From NCBI GenBank assembly GCA_900548385.1, contig URKJ01000041.1, positions 1 to 44,880 of the forward strand: a DNA stretch of 44,880 bases, given 5' to 3'. How positions within the stretch are numbered: position 1 is the stretch's first letter; every line of letters begins with the position of its first letter. A model generated the notes under the pieces. The model ran no database searches, was not told the origin of the DNA, and saw only the letters and a list, made by a program, of their open reading frames with translations. The translations under genes and the position numbers were made by a program. The stretch comes from an uncultured bacterium. Its GTDB lineage: Bacteria; Verrucomicrobiota; Lentisphaeria; Victivallales; UBA1829. Positions 38,712 to 44,880 of the stretch are shown piece after piece.

Positions 38712-39794
38712 ATGAAAACTGCGCAACTGATTACAGCGTTAAAAGAAAAAATCGCGGAAGGATATGCGGATGCCGATGGACGGCTTCCGAATATCGGGGC
38801 CATGGCGGTGGAATTCGCCGTTTCTCCGATGACGATCCAGAAAGCGGTCAAAGCCCTTGTTTCGGAGGGCGTTTTGTCCAGCACCCGCGGAAAGGGCGTC
38901 TATCTCAACCGGAATGCCGCCCGGAACAAATGCGTTGGAATCGTTACGATGAATTACTGCGAGCCCGGCGTCTCGTATGCCGCTGCATACACCGGTTATA
39001 TTGCTCCCGCGGCGGAGATGTTGAAGGCGGCAGGATACCGTCTGCGGAAACTCGACAGGGACGACTTGAAAGGCGATCCGGCGGAGGTGCGCCGGATCCT
39101 TGACAGCCTTGATTCCATGATCATTACGATCGGCTGTCTGGATTCCGGAACGCTTCCGTTTCTGTTGGAATGGAAAAAACCGATCGTCCTGATTCAGCAG
39201 GAATCTTTCGTCGATTATCCGTTTCATCAGGTGATCGCCGACCGCGATCCCGCATTTGCAGAGGCGATGGAGTTCCTGAATGACAGGAACATAGAAAATG
39301 TCCTGATCCTCAACAACAGTACATTTCACGAGTCGCGCATTGAAGCATTTCTGCGCCATTTGAAACGGAATCCGCATACCTGCAATGCGAAAACAGAAAC
39401 ATTGTTCATGCAGAAGAACAGTATTGATCCCGGTTATCTTACGGGGCAGGAGCTCGCGGAAAAGGTCCTGCGCTCGAATAAACCGTATGATCTTTTTTTC
39501 TCCCCCAGCGATTTCCTGACGTTCGGATTCCTTGATTTCATGGGCAAGCACGGAAAACAGTACGGGAAAGATTATGAGCTTCTCAGCTATGATAATTTAG
39601 AGGGGGACGGATATCTTCCGTTCGAAGAACCGGTCATAACCTGTATCGACAAGCAGACAAAACTCATCAGCCAGGTTGCCGCGTCGCTGATTCTGAACTT
39701 GGAGCGTTTTTCTGCTGTCAGCTCCATGCTTTGCAAAGTTCCGTGCAGGTTTACAGTACGGAAAACTCTCATCAGGAAAGGAATCAAAAGATGA
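38712..39794 (+). CDS. GntR-type HTH / LacI-type sensor hybrid regulator
   Basis: A 360-residue repressor-like regulator. The N-terminal 70 residues are a GntR winged helix (LPNIGAMAVEFAVSPMTIQKAVKALVSEGVLSSTRGKGVYL). The remainder is a periplasmic-binding-protein-like sensor of the LacI class (KCVGIVTMN opening, KPIVLIQQESF, NIENVLILNN, YDLFFSPSDFLTFGFLDFM). This architecture, like AraR of Bacillus, senses sugars. Its TGA overlaps the ATG of the next pseudopilin gene (ATGA), so regulator and pseudopilin are translated as a pair. It likely controls the downstream pseudopilin, binding protein and hydrolase genes and its own strong promoter. Confidence 0.85.
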   Translation: MKTAQLITALKEKIAEGYADADGRLPNIGAMAVEFAVSPMTIQKAVKALVSEGVLSSTRGKGVYLNRNAARNKCVGIVTMNYCEPGVSYAAAYTGYIAPAAEMLKAAGYRLRKLDRDDLKGDPAEVRRILDSLDSMIITIGCLDSGTLPFLLEWKKPIVLIQQESFVDYPFHQVIADRDPAFAEAMEFLNDRNIENVLILNNSTFHESRIEAFLRHLKRNPHTCNAKTETLFMQKNSIDPGYLTGQELAEKVLRSNKPYDLFFSPSDFLTFGFLDFMGKHGKQYGKDYELLSYDNLEGDGYLPFEEPVITCIDKQTKLISQVAASLILNLERFSAVSSMLCKVPCRFTVRKTLIRKGIKR

Positions 39795-40525
39795 AAAGGA
39801 GATCATTCTTCACGATGACAGAACTTCTTATTGTAATTGCTGTTATATTTATTTTACTTTCTATGCTGCTTCCGGCTTTGGGAAAAGCGAGAGAGGCCGC
39901 TTATTCAAGCGTCTGCAAGGGAAATCTGCGGCAGATTATCACGGCGTTTCATCAGTATTACGGAGACTATGACTATTCCCATTATGTTTTCTGGTCCGTT
40001 CCCGGCTCCTCGTCCAACATTCACTGGTCATGGTTAGGCAAGTACTCTGAGTACAGGGCGAACTATCTCCGGATCGGAAAAACGACCGCGGACAGCGCCG
40101 ATTACCGGAAGACGATCATGCACTGTCCCGCCAGCCGGGAAGAGCCGTTGAGCTCTTATGGAATTTCCTATGCATACAACAGCGAAATCAAATCTCAGAA
40201 ACTGACACCCGGATATCGGAAAAGTGGTTATAACAGGCCGATTCAGCCTTCTTCTTTTCTCGTGTATATTGATTCATGGTCGAAAGGCAAGGAGCCTTAT
40301 TTCTTCGGGGCATGGTGGACGAATGCGTATGCAAGGAATACGATTGGTGCCCCTCAGAGAACCGGCTCGGCTCCCTGCAATCTGAACCCGATTCACAATA
40401 AAAGGTGCAATGCGGCGGCATTGGGCGGTAACGTTGTTTCTTTCCTCTTTTCCGATCCCCGCAGCTTCAACAGCATCAACACCGCCGGTTATACGCCGCT
40501 TTACACGGTCGGAACAGGATACTGA
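39791..40525 (+). CDS. Pseudopilin-like protein with altered C-terminal motif
   Basis: A 244-residue protein whose ATG overlaps the regulator stop (AGGAAAGG upstream). The N-terminus is basic, then FFTMTELLIVIAVIFILLSMLLPALG, with Glu at +5 and the hydrophobic helix, though the residue before the mature Phe is Ser or Phe rather than Gly. At the C-terminus the family H-X9-DG reads H-X9-GG (HNKRCNAAALGGNV): the Asp is replaced by Gly. The body is rich in Tyr and Trp (HQYYGDYDYSHYVFW, HWSWLGKYSEY), which could suit sugar stacking. It precedes the binding-domain gene by 80 bases. An unusual leader and motif make it a divergent member. Confidence 0.82.
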   Translation: MKRRSFFTMTELLIVIAVIFILLSMLLPALGKAREAAYSSVCKGNLRQIITAFHQYYGDYDYSHYVFWSVPGSSSNIHWSWLGKYSEYRANYLRIGKTTADSADYRKTIMHCPASREEPLSSYGISYAYNSEIKSQKLTPGYRKSGYNRPIQPSSFLVYIDSWSKGKEPYFFGAWWTNAYARNTIGAPQRTGSAPCNLNPIHNKRCNAAALGGNVVSFLFSDPRSFNSINTAGYTPLYTVGTGY

Positions 40526-40605
40526 AAAAGAACGTAAAACAAATTCAAATAAAAAACGCATTGTTTCCAGATTATTTCAACAACCAAAAAGAAAGGTGGA
40601 AAATC

Positions 40606-41190
40606 ATGAAACGTTCTCTCGCACTCCTCACCCTCCTCCTCGCAGGCGCAGCAATCCCGGCGTTTCCGGCAGGCAAAGTGGCTGATGACTTCGCAGCTCC
40701 CGACAGCGGAGATCTCTGGGAAGTCAACCTCGGATACAATCTGAAAAACACCATCGTCCCCGGCGCGGAGGGGCCCCGGAAAATTAAATGCACTGTTTTC
40801 AAGATAGAACACAAGGATTCCTCCAAAAGCTCCGATGGAAACGGCAGATGGTTTACTGCCATCCGGTTGCTCAACGTCAACAGGGAGGATTGGAAAAAAG
40901 CGGTCGGGTTTTCCATCATGCTCGCAACCGACAATCCCAATGCATGGTATTTCTCCATGGGCCTGTCCGAAGAGGATGGGACGGTATTCAGCCTTCCGGC
41001 AAAACCCTCCAAACTGTTCAAGAAGTACGTCTACTATTTCAAAGATCTGAAAACGAAAGATCCGAAACGGAAAATCAAACCGGAAAATGTCAATGCGCTA
41101 AAATTCGGCTCGGCGACTTTTCCCGCAACGCTTTATATCGGTCCCCTGGAACTGATTATGCCGGACGCTCCGGCGGAGTCCGCGAAATAA
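40606..41190 (+). CDS. Secreted stand-alone binding-domain protein
   Basis: A 194-residue protein with a signal peptide (MKRSLALLTLLLAGAAIPAFPA); the ATG at 40606 follows GAAAGGTGG, while an upstream TTG would spoil the signal peptide. The mature domain is clearly paralogous to residues about 33-200 of the next gene: both share D-L-W-E, a GP-x-K-I block, K-D-x-S, G-R-W-F, W-K-x-A, E-E-D-G-T-x-F, K-Y-x-Y-x-F-x-D-L and P-E-x-x-x-A-x-x-F-G, in that order. It looks like a beta-sandwich carbohydrate-binding domain of the CBM11/CIA30 type. It may bind the same glycan as the hydrolase, as a free surface or periplasmic protein. Spacing to the next gene is 22 bases. Confidence 0.72.
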   Translation: MKRSLALLTLLLAGAAIPAFPAGKVADDFAAPDSGDLWEVNLGYNLKNTIVPGAEGPRKIKCTVFKIEHKDSSKSSDGNGRWFTAIRLLNVNREDWKKAVGFSIMLATDNPNAWYFSMGLSEEDGTVFSLPAKPSKLFKKYVYYFKDLKTKDPKRKIKPENVNALKFGSATFPATLYIGPLELIMPDAPAESAK

Positions 41191-41212
41191 ACAACCACGT
41201 CAGGGAGTTTTT

Positions 41213-44200
41213 ATGCAGAAACGATTTTCTTTGGATCCGCTTTCCGGAACATGGAAGGGATTCTGCCTCGGTATGCTTCTTCTGCCGGTGCTGATTCTGG
41301 ACGCCGCTCCGACGAAACTGTTCGAGACCTCCGGGGACGAGGATCTTTGGGAAGGACAGTTCGGGGCCAATCTCTCCACTGAGATCAAAAGTGCGGATTC
41401 CGGTCCGGACGGAAAAATCTGTACCAGTTTCCGCATCCGGTTCAAAGATCCTTCCATGCGGAACAGCGGCGGAAGATGGTTCAATATTACAAAAGCCGTC
41501 ACGCCGGAGGAGTCCTGGAAAAACGCTGACGGTGTCGGATTTGAACTCGCTGCGGATGCCGCGGATGGCTGGTATGTCTCCTGGTGTCTGGTGGAGGAGG
41601 ACGGAACAAAATTCGCTCCGAAAATGACGCCGTTCCATTCCCTGCCGACAAATTTTGTCAAGTACAAATACCGGTTCCGGGATCTGTTCTGCAAGACGGA
41701 TCCGGAACGGAGGATCCGCCCGGAGAAAATCATTGCGTTTTCATTCGGCGGCGGGTCCCGTCCGGGAGTCATTTACTTCCGCAACTTTGAACTGCTCGAA
41801 CGGGAACAGCCCAAAACGCCGCCGTTCGCGCTGGTGCGCGTTACCGGAACCGGACATCCCGACCATACGCTGGAAGCGGGGCAGGAGGCGAATCTGCGGA
41901 TTCTTCTCAAACGGGTTCCCGGATTCGTCGGCTCGCTTAAACTCCATGTGCAGGATTACCGGGGCAAAACCGTTTATGAGGGAACTCTGCCTCAGGATCG
42001 GCGGATTCAGCAGATCAAACTCGGCAAACTGCCGACGGGATATTACGAAGTCCGGATTTCCGCCGTTGGAAAAGACGGAAGAGAGAACAAAGACGGCGTT
42101 ATCATCACATCCGGCACACAGGTGCCGGGAGTTTATACGTTTGCAGTTTCCGCAGAGACCGCGGAGGCGGTAAAGGGGGACATCGTCAAACGCGGGTGCG
42201 GCGGTTTTTTCGGGATTCAGAATATCAGAGACCAGTTCGGAGCGGTCCTCAGTACCGGAGCTCCGTGGAAAATCGAGATGCCCAGATGGAGCTGGGATGA
42301 ACCGGTCCGTCCCGTGCTCAGCGCCAACGGATTGTCTCCCCGAGCCGAAAAACAGCTCGCCGCGGAGAAACAGCCGGACTATATTTTCGGAATCTGTTCC
42401 TTCACCCATCATGCGGCAGACGTGCCGAAATGGGCCCGGACGGAAAGAACTCAGACAAACAAATTCGGCGTGAAGGATAAAAATGATTTCAAACGGTACG
42501 TCGGAGGAGTGGCGAAAGTCAACGCGCACCGCTATTCCCACATGGAACGGCGTCCGTACGAACTCACATGGGAACCCAATCTGTCAGGACCGCATTACAG
42601 CAAACAGCCGCCGTACTGGACCGTTCAGGACACCGTGGATTTCTACCGTGATTATGCGCCCGTCATTCGGGCAAATGATCCAAAAGCACTGATTCTGGGG
42701 CCGAAACCGACTTTCGATCCCGGCTATATTGAAAAAGCATTGCAGCTCGGACTCGGAAAATACATTGATGCGATTTCCATTCACATGTATGGTACACAGG
42801 TGCCGGAAGAGGGGGAACTGCCTGCCAAAATCGCCCGTCTGCGTGAACTCGGAAGAAAATATATGGGCAGGGAGATTGATCTTTACAATACCGAGGCGGG
42901 GTATCACTCGAAAATCAACGGAGTGCATGACCTCCGGGGACAGGCACGGAAACTTATCCGCTACACTCTGATTATGCAGGGGGAGGGCGTGAAGGCTTTC
43001 CTGATGTTCTATCTGTTCGACCACAGTCTCGGCGATTACGGGTCATGGGGGCTCTATTTCAATCCGCAGAAAGAAGCGAATTTCGGACCGCGGGAACTGA
43101 TGCCGAAGCCGATTGTTCCCGCATACAGTGTGCTGACCTCGCTGCTGCGCGGCGCGCGGCCCGTCATGCATCTGCGCTGGATGGATACCGATCTCTGGGG
43201 ATATGTGTTTGAGCGGGACGGCGTTCCCGTTCTTGCTCTCTGGGACCCTTATCGTGCCCGTACAATCCGTTTCCCCGCCGGAAACGTCGGGGAAATCACG
43301 GCTGTTGACATTATGGGCAAACGAACGTCGGTCAAAGTGGAAAAAGGAATCGCCTCTCTTGAAATCTCCCCCGATGTGACCTATCTGACCGGAGTCGATC
43401 CGGTGGTTTGGATGTGTAAAGGGCTTCTCTCCGCACGTCCCGGCAGCGAAACAGTGATAGAGGAACTTTCTCAGGGTGAGGTCAAAACCATCGCAATGCC
43501 CGTCCCGTTTCAAAAGGCGCGTGTCCGCTCTTTCGGGGATCTGGACGTCTCGGCTGCCGATGGCAAGCTGCGCTGTTCCGTTCCGGGGAACGCCGCTTCC
43601 GGAGTTATCCCGGTCATTTTGGAGGAGAACGGGGAAAGCTCGGTATTGTTCATCCGGATCAACCGTCCGGTCGTTCTGAAAGAGACCACCGTTCTTGCGG
43701 AAGAAGGTGTTATGGTGCTTCAAGCGAAGCTGCGCAGCTCTTCCACGCGGGAGACGGAGACGGAACTCCATCTGACAACGGAATATGGTACCGTCAAACG
43801 TTCTGTAAAGATTCCGCCCGGACAGGAAATCGCGGTCAGGCTTCCAATAGCCGAAATTACGAAAAGCTTCGATCCGCTGCAGCCGCTCCGGGGGACTATC
43901 CAAGGGAAAAGCGGAGCAGAATACTTTAAAAGAAGTCTGAATTTCACTTTCCTTGCGGCTTCGGAAAACGGCAGGGCTCTTTCCAATGCTCCTTATACCG
44001 ATCATGTCAGGATCAAAGGGACCGGCGCTTCCGGAAGAGAAGACGGGGCATCCGTGAAACTTTCATGGGATCGAAAAGGGTTGCGGCTGCAAATCGAATG
44101 CCGCGACGATGTTTTCCATCAAACCCTTGCGGACAGCGGCATCTGGCGGGGGGACAGTCTGCAGATCGCTTTCGACACTGATCCGGACAACATGTTCGAA

Positions 44201-44566
44201 TATGACGAATTGACCCGGCGTCTTTCGAAGAAAGTGACTTCTCTCGGGTTTGCTCTCTCTCCGAAAGGGCCTTATGCGTACCGTTACCGGACATTCAGCG
44301 AATCAATTCTGAAAACCGGAAACGTCACAGAGAACCTCCCTTTCACGGCGGTCCGGAAAGATGGCGTGACCCGGTACGACATCACCGTCCCGTGGCATCA
44401 GATCGGCATGAAAGAGACGGAAGCCGTTCCGGGGAAGAAGATCGGATTCTCCTTGCTTGTCAACGATCACGACGGTGCGGGAACGAACCGCCGTACCATC
44501 GCTCTGTTCGGGGGGATTTATGACAACAGCGGATGGCGCAACTACGGTGTGCTGAATCTGAAATAA
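41213..44566 (+). CDS. Large secreted clan GH-A glycoside hydrolase with N-terminal binding domain and C-terminal CBM9-like domain
   Basis: A 1117-residue protein with a signal peptide ending near Ala-32 (GMLLLPVLILDAAP). Order: a binding domain (33-200) paralogous to the preceding gene's product, a linker beta domain, then a TIM barrel with acid/base Glu454 in TWEPN and nucleophile Glu561 in NTEAGYH (107 residues apart, as in GH-A clan enzymes), then beta modules and a C-terminal CBM9-like domain (about 930-1117). The barrel and CBM9 layout matches the 1178-residue hydrolase at 7485, though sequence is divergent. The substrate is unknown. It is the last gene of the regulator-pseudopilin-binder-hydrolase operon and ends before a strong terminator. 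Confidence 0.82.
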   Translation: MQKRFSLDPLSGTWKGFCLGMLLLPVLILDAAPTKLFETSGDEDLWEGQFGANLSTEIKSADSGPDGKICTSFRIRFKDPSMRNSGGRWFNITKAVTPEESWKNADGVGFELAADAADGWYVSWCLVEEDGTKFAPKMTPFHSLPTNFVKYKYRFRDLFCKTDPERRIRPEKIIAFSFGGGSRPGVIYFRNFELLEREQPKTPPFALVRVTGTGHPDHTLEAGQEANLRILLKRVPGFVGSLKLHVQDYRGKTVYEGTLPQDRRIQQIKLGKLPTGYYEVRISAVGKDGRENKDGVIITSGTQVPGVYTFAVSAETAEAVKGDIVKRGCGGFFGIQNIRDQFGAVLSTGAPWKIEMPRWSWDEPVRPVLSANGLSPRAEKQLAAEKQPDYIFGICSFTHHAADVPKWARTERTQTNKFGVKDKNDFKRYVGGVAKVNAHRYSHMERRPYELTWEPNLSGPHYSKQPPYWTVQDTVDFYRDYAPVIRANDPKALILGPKPTFDPGYIEKALQLGLGKYIDAISIHMYGTQVPEEGELPAKIARLRELGRKYMGREIDLYNTEAGYHSKINGVHDLRGQARKLIRYTLIMQGEGVKAFLMFYLFDHSLGDYGSWGLYFNPQKEANFGPRELMPKPIVPAYSVLTSLLRGARPVMHLRWMDTDLWGYVFERDGVPVLALWDPYRARTIRFPAGNVGEITAVDIMGKRTSVKVEKGIASLEISPDVTYLTGVDPVVWMCKGLLSARPGSETVIEELSQGEVKTIAMPVPFQKARVRSFGDLDVSAADGKLRCSVPGNAASGVIPVILEENGESSVLFIRINRPVVLKETTVLAEEGVMVLQAKLRSSSTRETETELHLTTEYGTVKRSVKIPPGQEIAVRLPIAEITKSFDPLQPLRGTIQGKSGAEYFKRSLNFTFLAASENGRALSNAPYTDHVRIKGTGASGREDGASVKLSWDRKGLRLQIECRDDVFHQTLADSGIWRGDSLQIAFDTDPDNMFEYDELTRRLSKKVTSLGFALSPKGPYAYRYRTFSESILKTGNVTENLPFTAVRKDGVTRYDITVPWHQIGMKETEAVPGKKIGFSLLVNDHDGAGTNRRTIALFGGIYDNSGWRNYGVLNLK

Positions 44567-44577
44567 CGATTTAGACG

Positions 44578-44615
44578 AAATTTCCCGGAGGGCGGACTTC
44601 CTCCGGGAAATTTTT
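44578..44615 (+). terminator. Rho-independent terminator of the 38712-44566 operon
   Basis: Perfect 14-bp stem (AAATTTCCCGGAGG at 44578-44591 and complement at 44600-44613), 8-base loop, ending in a T-run to 44615. It lies 12 bases after the stop. Confidence 0.88.
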
Positions 44616-44636
44616 GGGGAAGAGGGAAACTTTTCT

Positions 44637-44704
44637 CTGGATGGGACAACTTTTTATTGAAAGGTTTGTGCCAAGGAGTACTGTCATATTCTCCTCCCAT
44701 CCAG
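44637..44704. repeat. Ten-base inverted repeat near the right end
   Basis: CTGGATGGGA at 44637-44646 is the exact complement of TCCCATCCAG at 44695-44704, 48 bases apart. No ORF lies between. It could be a structured RNA stem or the footprint of a small inverted-repeat element. Confidence 0.4.
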
Positions 44705-44832
44705 TCGGCAACTCTCATGTGGCAAAAGGCAACGAGCAGATCAGAAAGCCGATAGAACCGCTATTGAAGATTACCTGATGCAATTTATCTCCTTGTTACT
44801 CATGATTCTATCTTTAAATACCATAATTATAG

Positions 44833-44880
44833 CTGTCTCTTATACACATCTCCGAGCCCACGAGACGGAGCTACATCTCG
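44833..44880. other. Illumina Nextera adapter and index (not genomic)
   Basis: Bases 44833-44866 are the exact 34-base reverse complement of the Nextera read-2 transposase adapter (begins CTGTCTCTTATACACATCT, ends CCCACGAGAC). They are followed by eight bases GGAGCTAC in the i7 index position and ATCTCG, the start of the P7 flow-cell sequence. This is read-through into the library adapter retained at the contig end. Confidence 0.98.

Larger units (their letters stand above)
44567..44832. other. Right-end intergenic sequence
   Basis: Holds the terminator and the inverted repeat above. From about 44705 to 44832 the sequence is AT-richer and contains no ORF of useful length with a binding site on either strand; nothing further is recognised. 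Confidence 0.5.

Noticed and set aside
44637..44704. Insertion-sequence ends (inverted repeat) at the right end
   Set aside because: Only 10-bp arms, no transposase, no target duplication visible; kept as a plain repeat.
44700..44832. Possible partial coding region on the minus strand at the right end
   Set aside because: The frame is interrupted by a TAG, would read through the hydrolase terminator, and lacks a binding site.
1..44880. CRISPR arrays, tRNA or rRNA genes, prophage
   Set aside because: No regularly spaced repeats, no cloverleaf or rRNA signature and no phage structural genes were seen in reading either strand.

Overview
The window looks like a contig from a gut- or sediment-type member of the PVC superphylum, most likely Lentisphaerae (Victivallis-like). 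The evidence is three pseudopilin-like proteins with an F-T-x-x-E-L-L N-terminus and an H-X9-DG-type C-terminus, large secreted glycoside hydrolases with appended carbohydrate-binding domains, a secreted Ni-superoxide dismutase and a membrane-anchored CobN-like chelatase module. This placement is inferred from family content; there is no rRNA in the window. Both contig ends are imperfect: the left end cuts into or abuts a truncated ORF, and the last 48 bases are Illumina Nextera adapter plus index, not genome.

Layout. (1) 54-5904, plus strand: a truncated ORF, then the classical rpmH-rnpA-yidD-yidC-jag operon followed by an archaeal-type phosphoglycerate mutase; a bidirectional terminator closes it. 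(2) 5973-6335, minus: a small Cys-rich secreted protein with its own promoter and 5' UTR hairpin. (3) 6673-11981, plus: pseudopilin, a 1178-aa clan GH-A hydrolase and a GH29-like enzyme. (4) 12106-15568, minus: CE15 glucuronoyl esterase, acetylesterase-like hydrolase and CapA-like phosphoesterase, divergent from an AraC regulator (15706). (5) 16694-19771, minus: rdgC, DUF190, a flippase-like membrane protein and a separately promoted Ni-SOD. (6) 19907-22586: a GH2 enzyme divergent from a second AraC regulator. (7) 22752-30759, plus: a tight seven-gene catabolic operon (PfkB kinase, FucI/AraA-like isomerase, IolB, FGGY kinase, FAD oxidase, cysteine-cluster partner, class II aldolase). (8) 30824-37975, minus: pseudopilin, secreted protein, HmuV-like membrane protein, ExbB-like motor, DUF2149 and a 1382-aa CobN/HmuS-like chelatase with a membrane anchor at each end. 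(9) 38712-44566, plus: GntR/LacI-hybrid regulator, pseudopilin, stand-alone binding domain, and a 1117-aa clan GH-A hydrolase whose N-terminus is a paralogue of that binding domain.

How it fits together. Regions 3, 4, 6 and 9 read as polysaccharide-utilisation modules without Sus-type transporters. Region 4 (glucuronoyl and acetyl ester removal) and region 6 (GH2) would suit glucuronoxylan side chains. Region 7 would process the released sugar or sugar acid to DHAP plus a small aldehyde or acid. Region 8 resembles the STUV part of the Bacteroides hmu haem operon and may remove metal from haem or another tetrapyrrole without oxygen. The two most promising subjects are the pseudopilin-led chelatase operon and the IolB-containing operon that lacks the upper inositol pathway. 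In three separate modules a pseudopilin gene sits at or near the front of the operon, which suggests these proteins serve as module-specific surface partners.
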